DNA from: Myxococcales bacterium
GTDB taxonomy: Bacteria > Myxococcota_A > Polyangia > Nannocystales > Nannocystaceae
DNA length: 64,000 nt
Direction of reading: 5' to 3'
NCBI GenBank assembly: GCA_020633315.1
Contig: JACKDV010000002.1
Span: forward strand, 248,001-312,000
This document shows positions 38,158 through 45,949 of this stretch, in pieces. The translations under genes were made by a program, and so were the position numbers. Each line of letters starts with the position of its first letter. Position 1 is the stretch's first letter. Under the pieces are notes generated by a model. That model saw only the letters and a program-made list of their open reading frames with translations, was not told the origin of the DNA and did not search any database.

Positions 38158-39225
38158 CTACTTGATCCGCTTGAGCGCCGCGCTGGCTTCCTTGGCGTAA
38201 TGACCCTCGGGCGAGAGGTCGAGGTACTTCTGGTAGGCGGCGCGGGCCGTCTCCTTCTCGCCCTTGATCTCCTGGATGACGCCGATGGTCAGCCAGCAGT
38301 CGGCGCTCTCGGCCGCGACGGCGGTGCAGCGGTTGGCCATCGCCAGCGCCTCGTCCATCTTCTCGCGCTCGAGGTACACCTGCGCCATCAGGGTGAGCGC
38401 ATCGGGGTGGTCGGGCGCCTTGGCCAGGATCTCCTGGAGCTGCGTGCCGACCTCGTCGAGCTTCTTGGCGTTGCCGTTGGCGGCCTTGTAGGCCTTGCGG
38501 GCCTCGTCGAGCTTGGCCAGGGTGTCGGCATCGAGCGCGGCGGGCTTGGGGGGCTCGGCCACGGCACCACCCTCGGCGGTGCCCGCCGTGGCTGCCTCGC
38601 CACCGCCCTCGGCGGCCTCGGGCTCCACCGGCTGGCCCTCGCCCTCGGCCTTGGCGTCGCCGCCCTCGGCCTTGGCCTCCTTGGCGTCGCCGTCACCCTC
38701 GGGCTCGGCCTCGCTGTCGCCGTCGGTCTCGGCCGCGGTCTCGTCACCGTCGTCGCCCCCCGGGAACAGGGAGTCGCGGAAGAAGAAGCCCAGGGCCAGC
38801 GCCACCACGGCGGCACCCAAGGCGATGGGCTTCCACGGCAGCGGCTGCGGGGCGGGGGCCATCTCGCCGAAGTCGTCCTCGTAGCCGCCCTCGCCCTCGC
38901 CCTCGAAGTCGTCCTCGTCGTCGAGGAAGTCGTCGTCGAAGCCGACCTCGTCGCCCTTGGCCCGGCGGGGCGGCGGCGCCTCGTCCTCGTCGTCGAAGTC
39001 GTCGTCGTAGGCCGGGGGGGGGGCGGCCACGGCCACGGCGTCGCCCTCGCGCCGACGCTTGCGTCGCGACGGACGCTCGTCGAGCTCGTCCTCGAGCTCG
39101 TCCTCGACGTCCCGGAACGCCGGCTCCGGCTCGGGCTCGGAGGCACGACGCCCGCGCGTGCGGCCACGCGCCTCGCGGGCGGGCTCGGTGTCGTCTCGCG
39201 AGCGCTCGCGGGGCGCATCGGGCAT
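38158..39225 (-). CDS. Membrane-anchored TPR protein (C-terminal part of a zinc-ribbon/TPR gene)
   Basis: From its own ATG this reads as 355 residues: a very charged Asp/Glu/Arg-rich N-terminus, one membrane segment (about 135-152, IALGAAVVALALGFFF), an acidic periplasmic spacer, and three or so TPR units at the C-terminus (for example HPDALTLMAQVYLE). TPR domains mediate protein contacts. The acidic N-terminus continues naturally from the end of the zinc-ribbon fragment just upstream, which lies in another frame. I therefore think this is the 3' part of one longer gene broken by a single-base shift at a GCC-rich repeat; alternatively it is expressed on its own. Confidence 0.75.
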   Translation of the reverse strand: MPDAPRERSRDDTEPAREARGRTRGRRASEPEPEPAFRDVEDELEDELDERPSRRKRRREGDAVAVAAPPPAYDDDFDDEDEAPPPRRAKGDEVGFDDDFLDDEDDFEGEGEGGYEDDFGEMAPAPQPLPWKPIALGAAVVALALGFFFRDSLFPGGDDGDETAAETDGDSEAEPEGDGDAKEAKAEGGDAKAEGEGQPVEPEAAEGGGEAATAGTAEGGAVAEPPKPAALDADTLAKLDEARKAYKAANGNAKKLDEVGTQLQEILAKAPDHPDALTLMAQVYLEREKMDEALAMANRCTAVAAESADCWLTIGVIQEIKGEKETARAAYQKYLDLSPEGHYAKEASAALKRIK

Positions 39226-39923
39226 GGCGGCGGCGCGGCGGCGCGGCGGCGCGGCTCCTCCTCGCGGCCTCGTCGGGCGCGGCGGCGCGGCGCGGGCTCG
39301 TCGTCGAGCTCGTCCTCGTCGTCGAGCTCGTCCTCGTCCCGGATCACCGGGGCGGGCTGGGGCGCGGCGGCCACGGCCCGCGAGTCACGGATCGCCACGC
39401 GGGACGGATGCGGCGGCGCCTCGAGATCGACGGCGCGCAGGCTCCCCGCGGGCAGGGTGACGCCCGGCTCCACCTCGAGCTCGGCGCGGGGCCGGGCCCG
39501 CGAGTGTGCGGGGGCATCGGTCTCGGCCGAGTGACGGACGGCCGCGGCGCTCTGTCGGATCCGCTCCATGCGGAGCGCGACCTCCTCGAGCGTCTGCTGA
39601 TCGGTGGGAGGCGGAGGCGTCGCGGGCTCGGGCTCGTTGCGGGCGGCCTGGGCGTTGGCCAGCCACGCGGGGGCCGACCACGAGCGCTCGGGCTCGCGCG
39701 GCGGGAGCTCGGGCAGCCCCGATCCCACCGGCAGGGTCGCCGCCGTGGCCGAGTCGTGCGTCGGCTCGTCGCCGAGCACCGCCGGATCGGAGGGCATCGC
39801 GGCCCCCGAATCCGGGCTCCCCGACCATGCGGGGCGCTTGCTGGGGTCGAGCCACTCGCCGCAGTAGCGGCACTTCGCGGCTTGGTCCTGGATCAGCTCC
39901 GCACAGTAGGGACAGGGCTTCAC
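39226..39923 (-). pseudogene. Zinc-ribbon N-terminal part of the frameshifted zinc-ribbon/TPR gene
   Basis: Starting at a GTG, the frame encodes a double Cys pair (PCPYC and CRYC), a typical zinc ribbon. A Pro/Glu-rich disordered region follows, then an acidic/basic tract (DEDELDDEDELDDEP then RRRARRGREEE). At about 39226-39260 it enters a repeat of CCGCG/CGCCG; beyond it the same frame becomes implausible while the next frame carries the acidic-TM-TPR protein. One missing base in this tract would explain the break. It could be a true mutation, slippage or an assembly error. A TATGAT box lies 15 nt before the GTG. Confidence 0.6.
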
Positions 39924-39938
39924 GACGGACGCGACATT

Positions 39939-39947
39939 ATCATAGCG
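39939..39947 (-). promoter_or_regulatory. Candidate -10 CGCTATGAT
   Basis: Minus-strand TATGAT ends 15 nt before the GTG at 39923, within an unusually AT-rich patch of the divergent spacer. Confidence 0.5.
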
Positions 39948-40091
39948 AACAAAGGTTCCAAGACACCGGGTCGCGGATGAGGGCAGGGGTGTTCCCCTAG
40001 CCACCCACGGCACGGAGCTTACGTTCAGGGGTGGATGTCCCCGGGCGCTCGCGGGGCCGGCCGGCGCGCGAGGTGGACGGGGCGAAGGGCG

Positions 40092-40100
40092 TGCTAGCGT
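40092..40100 (+). promoter_or_regulatory. Candidate extended -10 TGCTAGCGT
   Basis: It ends 7 nt before the ATG at 40108; the expected transcript start is within a base or so of the start codon. Confidence 0.5.
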
Positions 40101-40107
40101 CCCGCCG

Positions 40108-41205
40108 ATGTCGTCCCCGAGCGTGGACCAGGCCGTCGAGCGGCGCCGCACCCTCGTGAGCGAGGTGCTGGAGCGTCCCGCGGCTCGCCTGGCCCTGGCC
40201 GACCTGCCCACCCCGGTGGAGCGAGCGCCGTGGCTCGACGAGGGCGCGGCCGAGGTCTGGATCAAGCGAGACGACCGCAGCAGCCGGATCTACGGCGGAG
40301 GCAAGGTCCGCAAGCTCGAGTGGGTGCTGGCCAATCCTCCCTACGACGGCGACGAGCCCATCGTCTCGGTGGGCGGGGTGGGCAGCCACCACCTGCTGGC
40401 CCTCGCCCTGTTCTTGAAGGAACGGGGCCGCTCGCTCCATGCACTGACGTTCACCCAGACCCTCACGCCCCACGTGCGCACCAACCTGGCCGTGCTCCTG
40501 TCGCAGGGGGCCCAGCTGTGGAACGTGGGGAGCAGGGCTCGCTTGCCCTGGGCCTGGCTGGCCTACCACCTCTGGCGCCGGCCCGAGCGCATGGGCCGGA
40601 GCATGGCGGCCGGGGCCAGCACCGCGGTGGGCTGCCTGGGCTTCGTGGAGGCGGGGCTCGAGCTGGCCGGCCAGATCGCGCAGGGGCTCCTGCCGCGGCC
40701 GGGCACCATGTTCATCACCGGGGGCTCGGCGGGCTCTTCGGCCGGGCTGGCTCTGGGCCTGGCGATCGCGGGCGTGTCCACGCGGCTGCACATCGTCTCG
40801 TCGGTGGAGCGCTGGGCGTTCAACGGCCTGATGTACCGCCGCATGATGGGCCTGGCCCACCGCCGCATGGTGGCCGACGGGCTGCGGGCCGAGCACGCCG
40901 AGGGCGGGGCCGCAGGCCTGCTGGCGCGGGCCGGGGTGGAGTGGAGCATCGATCACTCCCAGGTGGGCGGCGGCTACGGGGTGCCCACCGAGGCGGCCAG
41001 CCGCGCGCTGGAGGACGGCCGCGAGCACGGCCTGGCCCTCGAGACGACCTACACCGCCAAGTGCATCGCCGGCATGCGGGCTGCGCTGCGGGGCTCGGCG
41101 ATCACGGGGCCCGTGCTGTTCTGGAACACGCACGCCAGCAACGACCTGCGCCCGCTCGTCCGCGAGGGCTGGCAGGAGCGCTGCCCGGTCGAACTGGGGG
41201 AGTGA
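40108..41205 (+). CDS. PLP-dependent D-cysteine desulfhydrase / ACC deaminase-like enzyme
   Basis: This 365-residue fold-type II PLP enzyme has the catalytic lysine region GGGKVRKLEW. The pattern WIKRDD before it and the glycine-rich phosphate loop TGGSAGSSAG are typical of the ACC deaminase/D-cysteine desulfhydrase family. The reaction is elimination of an amino acid to a keto acid with release of ammonia, and sulfide in the D-cysteine case. The sequence does not settle which substrate is used. The gene is single, begins immediately after a TGCTAGCGT box, and ends end-to-end with the convergent yqeY-like gene (TGATCA). Confidence 0.85.
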   Translation: MSSPSVDQAVERRRTLVSEVLERPAARLALADLPTPVERAPWLDEGAAEVWIKRDDRSSRIYGGGKVRKLEWVLANPPYDGDEPIVSVGGVGSHHLLALALFLKERGRSLHALTFTQTLTPHVRTNLAVLLSQGAQLWNVGSRARLPWAWLAYHLWRRPERMGRSMAAGASTAVGCLGFVEAGLELAGQIAQGLLPRPGTMFITGGSAGSSAGLALGLAIAGVSTRLHIVSSVERWAFNGLMYRRMMGLAHRRMVADGLRAEHAEGGAAGLLARAGVEWSIDHSQVGGGYGVPTEAASRALEDGREHGLALETTYTAKCIAGMRAALRGSAITGPVLFWNTHASNDLRPLVREGWQERCPVELGE

Positions 41206-41661
41206 TCAGCCCCCGAGCACGCGCTGGGCCACCTGGCGGGCGAGGCTGCCGTCGATCTCGTCCTTGTGGCCCTTCATGAGCAGGCCCATCAGCTTGCCCA
41301 TGTGCTGGGGACCCTCGATGCCGTGCTCGGCCACCAGCGTGCGCACCAGGGCCTCGGTGCCGGCCTCGTCGAGCTTGCTCGGGAGGAACTGCTCGCAGAA
41401 GGCCAGCTCGAAGCGGGCCTCCTCGAGGGCCTCGACCCCGCGCTCGCCGGCCTTCTCGAACTCGGGGATCGCCTTTTGGACCTGCTTGGCGTAGGCGGCG
41501 ATGGTGCGCAGCCACAGCTCGTCGTCGTCCTCGACCCCCGAGCCCGACTTGAGCTCGGTGAGGACCTTGTTCTTGAGCTGGTTGATCACGTTCTTGGTCC
41601 GCTCGTCGCGGTCCTTGCGAGCCTGTCGCATCCGGGAGTCGAGATCGTCGCGCAGGGACAT
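41206..41661 (-). CDS. YqeY / GatB-tail-like protein
   Basis: This 151-residue all-helical protein matches the YqeY family (GatB/YqeY domain). Marks include KNVINQLKNKVL at the N-terminus and HMGKLMGLLMKGHK near the end. The domain is the tRNA-binding tail of GatB; stand-alone YqeY proteins are often linked to tRNA-dependent amidation, but their role is not firmly established. Length fits the family. Its promoter-like box TGCTACCCT lies 8 nt upstream, back to back with the promoter of the divergent lipoprotein gene. Confidence 0.9.
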   Translation of the reverse strand: MSLRDDLDSRMRQARKDRDERTKNVINQLKNKVLTELKSGSGVEDDDELWLRTIAAYAKQVQKAIPEFEKAGERGVEALEEARFELAFCEQFLPSKLDEAGTEALVRTLVAEHGIEGPQHMGKLMGLLMKGHKDEIDGSLARQVAQRVLGG

Positions 41662-41669
41662 GGCGAGGG

Positions 41670-41678
41670 AGGGTAGCA
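41670..41678 (-). promoter_or_regulatory. Candidate extended -10 TGCTACCCT for yqeY
   Basis: Minus-strand box ending 8 nt before the ATG at 41661 and only a few bases from the plus-strand box at 41681, so the two promoters are nearly overlapping. Confidence 0.55.
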
Positions 41679-41680
41679 GC

Positions 41681-41686
41681 TATGCT
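41681..41686 (+). promoter_or_regulatory. Candidate -10 TATGCT (AGCTATGCT)
   Basis: It ends 6 nt before the GTG at 41693 of the frameshifted lipoprotein gene, predicting a leaderless transcript. Confidence 0.5.
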
Positions 41687-41692
41687 CGGGGC

Positions 41693-42162
41693 GTGCGGAT
41701 CCAGCCACGGCTCCTGCTGCTCGTCGCCCTCGCATCCCCGGCGTGCGGTCCCCGGGCCCGCCCCGATGCCCGGCCGCCCCAGACGAGCCCCGGCGGTCCC
41801 CTCGAGCACGCAGGCCGCCGCCGAGCCGCGCGCGGCGGTGGACTTCTCGCGGGTGTTCCTCGCCGGGCACGGGGCGGCGGGACGCTGGCAGGTGGAGCAC
41901 GGGGTGGAGCTGCCGCAGCCGGTGCGCGAGCGGCTGGGCGACGACCTCGATGGGATCGAGCGCCAGTTCCATCCCGAGGCCGCTGGAGGCGTGGAGCCTG
42001 CTCAGCTGGGATCTCGAGCTCGCGGCGGTCATCGATCTCGACGGCGACGGGATCGACGAGCTGCTGGTGAGCGCCGGCGGCCACGAGTGGAGCACCACCT
42101 CGCTGTGGCGCTGGGACGGCGAGCGCTACGTGGAGCACTCGCTGCTCGACGACGCGCTGTGA
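41693..42162 (+). pseudogene. Frameshifted lipoprotein gene with FG-GAP-like end
   Basis: Three consecutive reading frames carry parts of one protein. Frame one gives a signal peptide with lipobox LASPAC. A shift near 41780-41810 leads to a soluble stretch (AAVDFSRVFLAGHG and RERLGDDLDGIERQFHPEA). A second shift near 41975-41990 leads to an end with the calcium-loop style VIDLDGDGIDELLVSAGG of FG-GAP/VCBS repeats. Both shifts are of the same sense, as if one base had been added at each place. Either the gene is decaying or the assembly contains two indels. The last 37 bases overlap the convergent methyltransferase gene. Confidence 0.6.
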
Positions 42163-43097
42163 GCCGAGCGCCCTCGCTCGCGACGCCAGCGATCCAGCGC
42201 CGCGATGTGATGGGGCGTGGTGCGGCAGCAGCCGCCGATGAGCCGCGCCCCCGCGGCGTGCCAGCGCTCGGCGAGGGCGACCAGCTCGTCGGGCGCGATC
42301 CGATCGCCGCACCAGCTCCCGTCGGCGTAGCGCTCGCCCGCGTTGGGGTAGGCGAGCAGCGGGCGCGAGGTGATCGCCCGCAGCCGCGAGACCAGGCCCT
42401 CCACGTGGACGGGGGCGCAGCAGTTGACGCCCACCGCCACCACGCAGGGCAGGTCGAGCACCGCCTGGGCGCAGCGCTCGATCGGCTCGCCGTGGCCCAC
42501 GTGGGCGTCGTCGCGGCAGCACAGCGAGACCCAGGCGGGCACGGGATGCTCGGCCAGCACCGCGGCGATCTGCTCCGCCTCGCGCAGGCAGGGGATGGTC
42601 TCGAAGGCCACGAGCTCGGCGAGCGGCGCGAGGATCTCCAGGCGCTCGCGATGGAAGCGGCGCAGCGCGGCGTCGTCGACCGCATAGTCGCCGCGGTACT
42701 CCGAGCCGTCGGCCAGGTAGGCGCCGTAGGCCCCCAGCGAGGCCACGGCCAGGGGCGCGGGCGACCGGGGCCGCGCCGCGCCGCCGCGCGCGCAGGCCTC
42801 GCGGGCGAGCCGGAGCGCGTCGCGGAGCACCCCGGCTGCGGCCTCGTCGTCGAGCCCGCGCGCCCGCAGCCCGGGCAGGCTCGCCTGGTAGCTGGCCGCG
42901 GTGGCCACGTCGGCGCCCGCGTCGAGGTAGGCGTCGTGCACCGCGGCGATGGCCGAGGGATCGTCGAGCAGCAGGCGCGCCGACCACAGGGGATCGCGAA
43001 GGTCGTGGCCCCGCGCCTCGAGCTCGGTGGCGAGCCCTCCGTCGAGCAGCAGCACGCCCTCGTCGTCGGCCAGCCAGGGGGCGAGGGGATCGCTCAT
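42126..43097 (-). CDS. mmuM: Homocysteine S-methyltransferase
   Basis: This 323-residue protein has the zinc-dependent homocysteine S-methyltransferase fold. The metal ligands are in GVNCCAP and in the C-terminal GGCCRTTP motif, with the family start LLLDGGLATELEARG. It makes methionine from homocysteine using S-methylmethionine or SAM. Its ATG overlaps the stop of the membrane protein gene upstream (ATGA), so it is the last gene of a three-gene chain with a membrane protein and a Tat flavoprotein, an unusual setting for this enzyme. Confidence 0.88.
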   Translation of the reverse strand: MSDPLAPWLADDEGVLLLDGGLATELEARGHDLRDPLWSARLLLDDPSAIAAVHDAYLDAGADVATAASYQASLPGLRARGLDDEAAAGVLRDALRLAREACARGGAARPRSPAPLAVASLGAYGAYLADGSEYRGDYAVDDAALRRFHRERLEILAPLAELVAFETIPCLREAEQIAAVLAEHPVPAWVSLCCRDDAHVGHGEPIERCAQAVLDLPCVVAVGVNCCAPVHVEGLVSRLRAITSRPLLAYPNAGERYADGSWCGDRIAPDELVALAERWHAAGARLIGGCCRTTPHHIAALDRWRRERGRSAHSASSSSECST

Positions 43098-44179
43098 CGG
43101 CGCCCGAGCCCCAGCTGCTCGGCCAGCGCGGGGTTCTGGGGCCCCACCCGCCAGATGTAGCGATCGAGCACGTAGTGGGTGGCCTGCGGCACGGTGAGCA
43201 GGGCCACCACCAGCGCCATGCCCAGCGACTCGGGATCGAGCTCCACCGCGCTGGCACCGAAGAGCATCGGGTGGTCGTGCCACACCAGGCGATCCCACAG
43301 GGCCTCCTCGGCGACGGCCAGGGCCAGCAGCAGGCCATAGTAGGCGGCGAGCACCAGCGCCAGCCCCTGGCCGCGCGGGCCCAGGGCACGCCGCACCCGG
43401 TCGCGCCCGCCGGCGATCCACACCAGCGCCAGGTAGGGCACGCCGTGCAGGAACACGTTGGTGATGGTGAAGATCCGATCGTCGTCGAAGACCACGATGC
43501 CCAGGTGCCAGTTGATCGCGGGCACCACCACCAGCCACGGCACCAGCGGGTGGCCCCGGCCCTCGCGGCGGAGCCTCATCCTGCGGATCGCGAGCAGCAG
43601 CCACACCGGGAGCTGGCCCCACAGCGCCAGCGCTCCCAGCCACGCGGGCAGGCCGGTGACGAGGTCGCCGGGCACGAACCACACGAAGCTGCGCGGCAGG
43701 TGGGCGTGCCACCACAGCACCGGGCCCAGGGTGCCGGCCCAGATCGCGGCGGTCACCAGCCGACGGTCGGCCCGGCTCTCGCCGCCGGCCCGCACGTAGA
43801 TCAGGGCGAAGCCCACGTGCTGCTTGATGAAGTGGAAGATGGCCACGTAGGCGAGCGCGCCCCAGAACAGGCGCGGCGACTCGAGGTGCAGCAGCAGGCC
43901 CAGCCAGCCGCACAGCAGCGGCGTCCACACGAGGCGCTTGCGGTGGAGCTGCCGCGCGCGTGGATCGAGGTAGGTGCGGTACAGCGAGGCCCACACGTGG
44001 GCCACGTCGACCAGCAGCACGCCCACGATCCACAGGCCCACCCCGGCCTCGGCCTCGGGCCGGGGATCGAGGGTGCCCAGCAGCACGGCCACCACCGCCG
44101 CGAGCAGGCCCGGCCCCACGAACCAGGCGAAGTCCCGCGCGGGCCGGCCGAGGATCGCGTGCGGGGCCGCGGCGCTCAC
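43094..44179 (-). CDS. Polytopic membrane protein with intramembrane His residues
   Basis: This 361-residue protein has about nine or ten hydrophobic segments. His residues sit in or beside several of them: VAHVW, FHFIKQHVG, INWHLGI, FLHGVPY and ATHYVLD. The spread resembles that of membrane enzymes with metal centres, such as Brp/Blh-type oxygenases, but I cannot match the family. It starts at a GTG overlapping the flavoprotein stop (GTGA) and ends overlapping the homocysteine methyltransferase start (ATGA). That tight chaining suggests a stoichiometric or sequential job with the flavoprotein. Confidence 0.75.
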   Translation of the reverse strand: MSAAAPHAILGRPARDFAWFVGPGLLAAVVAVLLGTLDPRPEAEAGVGLWIVGVLLVDVAHVWASLYRTYLDPRARQLHRKRLVWTPLLCGWLGLLLHLESPRLFWGALAYVAIFHFIKQHVGFALIYVRAGGESRADRRLVTAAIWAGTLGPVLWWHAHLPRSFVWFVPGDLVTGLPAWLGALALWGQLPVWLLLAIRRMRLRREGRGHPLVPWLVVVPAINWHLGIVVFDDDRIFTITNVFLHGVPYLALVWIAGGRDRVRRALGPRGQGLALVLAAYYGLLLALAVAEEALWDRLVWHDHPMLFGASAVELDPESLGMALVVALLTVPQATHYVLDRYIWRVGPQNPALAEQLGLGRR

Positions 44180-45807
44180 AGCAGGCGCTCCTCGGGCGGC
44201 CGGCCCAGCCGGGCCAGCGCGTGCTCGGCCCCTCGCACCCCGCCGGCGAAGGCCTCCTCGAACAGGGGCAGGCCGCCCACGTCGGCGGCGCAGGGCAGCA
44301 CGCGGCCGATGGCCTGGCGGGCGATCGCTCGCCCCTCGCCGAAGAGGTGGCCGGGGCGGGGCTGGATCATCGCGTGCCCCCAGCGCGCCACGTGGATCCG
44401 CCGGATGTCGGGGCCGATGCCCGGGTGCATCGCCTCGAGCCGCGTGGTCACATGGTCGCACCAGTGATCGAGCGAGCCCGCGAGCAGCTCGGCTCGTCGG
44501 CGGCGCAGGCCCGCGTCGTCGGCCGCGGGCAGCGGCTGGTAGAAGGTGACCACGGTGCCCTCGCGCACCCGCTCGCTCAGCGGCTCGAGGTGGGTGGCGA
44601 CCACGTAGCCGAGATCGTCGGTGTCCACCGGCACATTGTCCCAGGACAGCGGCGCTCCCACGCCGCGCGGTCGACGGGTCAGCTCCACGTTGGCCACCAG
44701 CCAGGGCACGTAGCCCAGCGAGCCGGGCCGCAGGGGATCGCGGCCGGGCGGCAGCACCCGGGGCAGCACGAAGCGCGGGGCGGTCCACAGGATCTGCTGG
44801 GCCTCGAACACGCGCTGGCGCCGGGCCGCGAAGTCGTAGGCATGCACGCGGCCCGAGTCGGGATCGATCGCGTGGGCCACCGTGTCGTGGTGCATGCGGT
44901 CCCCCATCCCGGCCGCGTCGGCCATGCGCCCCACGAGGTGGGCGTTGCCCTCGGGCCAGGTGAGGATGAAGCGCTCCTGGGTGTCCTCGAGCCCCCGCGA
45001 CAGGTAGTGGTGCAGGCCCGCGAAGGCCGAGCACTGCTCCAGGGTGCAGCCGTAGTCGTCGCGCAGCGCATAGTCGACGGCCCAGCGCAGCCGCCAGCCG
45101 TCGAAGCCCAGGCGGTCGAGGTAGGTGGCCATCGAGATCTGGTCCAGGTGCCGCAGCTCGCGGCTGCTGCGATCGGTGGGCAGGTCGAAGAGGCGACGGC
45201 CGTCCTCGCCGCGGCGGGCATCCAGCGCGCGCAGGTGGGCCTGCCAGCGCTCCCACTGCGCCTCGTCCTCGCCGGACTGACCCGCGCCCGGGTACAGGCC
45301 CTCGTCCCAGCGGCCGCGGTAGCGGTGGCGCTCGAGCGGAGCCCGGCACACCGCACGCGGGTCGAGCTCGAGCTCGCCCCGCGCGTCGCGACCCACCGCG
45401 ATCCCCAGGTCCAGCAGCAGGGTCTGCAGCGACCCGAGCTCGGGATGCGGCGAGGGCAGGTAGTGGGCGCCCATCGGATAGCGCGAGCGCGGGGTGTGGC
45501 CGCTGCGGGCGGTGCCGCCGAGCCCTGGCTCGAGCTCGAGCAGGTGCACGCTCCGCTCGCCCGCCCGGGCCAGGCGCCACGCGGCAGCGAGGCCGGAGGC
45601 GCCGCCGCCGATCACCAGCACGTCGCAGCGGATCCGATCGGCCACGGGAGCGGACGCCACCGCGCCGTCTCGCAGCAGGTGACCGCGCTCGGGGTCCTGC
45701 CCCACGAACGCCCGCTCCACTTCCGGGGAGGGGCGGGGGCAGCCCACCGCCAGGCCCGCCAGGCCCGGGCCGGCGGTGCCAAGCAGCCGTCGTCGACTCC
45801 AGCGCAT
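44176..45807 (-). CDS. Tat-exported FAD-dependent oxidoreductase lipoprotein
   Basis: This 543-residue protein starts with a twin-arginine-like signal (RRRLLG) ending in a lipobox-like AVGC, so it is probably folded with FAD, exported and anchored. The dinucleotide-binding motif is VIGGGASGLAAAWRL (about 65-79). A later LEPGLGGTA segment matches the amine-oxidase/protoporphyrinogen-oxidase type of FAD enzyme. The substrate is unknown. It is the first gene of an operon with the polytopic His-rich membrane protein and homocysteine S-methyltransferase. A TAGCAT box lies 12 nt before the ATG. Confidence 0.82.
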   Translation of the reverse strand: MRWSRRRLLGTAGPGLAGLAVGCPRPSPEVERAFVGQDPERGHLLRDGAVASAPVADRIRCDVLVIGGGASGLAAAWRLARAGERSVHLLELEPGLGGTARSGHTPRSRYPMGAHYLPSPHPELGSLQTLLLDLGIAVGRDARGELELDPRAVCRAPLERHRYRGRWDEGLYPGAGQSGEDEAQWERWQAHLRALDARRGEDGRRLFDLPTDRSSRELRHLDQISMATYLDRLGFDGWRLRWAVDYALRDDYGCTLEQCSAFAGLHHYLSRGLEDTQERFILTWPEGNAHLVGRMADAAGMGDRMHHDTVAHAIDPDSGRVHAYDFAARRQRVFEAQQILWTAPRFVLPRVLPPGRDPLRPGSLGYVPWLVANVELTRRPRGVGAPLSWDNVPVDTDDLGYVVATHLEPLSERVREGTVVTFYQPLPAADDAGLRRRRAELLAGSLDHWCDHVTTRLEAMHPGIGPDIRRIHVARWGHAMIQPRPGHLFGEGRAIARQAIGRVLPCAADVGGLPLFEEAFAGGVRGAEHALARLGRPPEERLL

Positions 45808-45819
45808 GCTCGGGTGGGC

Positions 45820-45825
45820 ATGCTA
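45820..45825 (-). promoter_or_regulatory. Candidate -10 TAGCAT for the flavoprotein operon
   Basis: Minus-strand TAGCAT ends 12 nt before the ATG at 45807, in the divergent spacer with the efflux operon. No matching box was found close to the efflux start at 45950. Confidence 0.4.
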
Positions 45826-45949
45826 GTACGCTTCGGGCACCCCGGGCATCCGCGAGCGGATGGTCCGAGCCCGTCGCGATGCCGCAGACCTCCTTCCATG
45901 CTCCAGCCGTGACGCCCCGCGTGGCTGCGCCGATCGACGAGGCCGCGCC

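Noticed and set aside
39940..39965. Sigma-54-like TTGGAAC...TTCGC word upstream of the zinc-ribbon gene
   Set aside because: The GG and GC elements are spaced one base too far and no enhancer-binding regulator is nearby.
45860..45949. Upstream start (ATG 45860) for the RND adaptor
   Set aside because: It would add 30 Arg/Cys-rich residues before the membrane segment, unlike the family; the ATG at 45950 is preferred.
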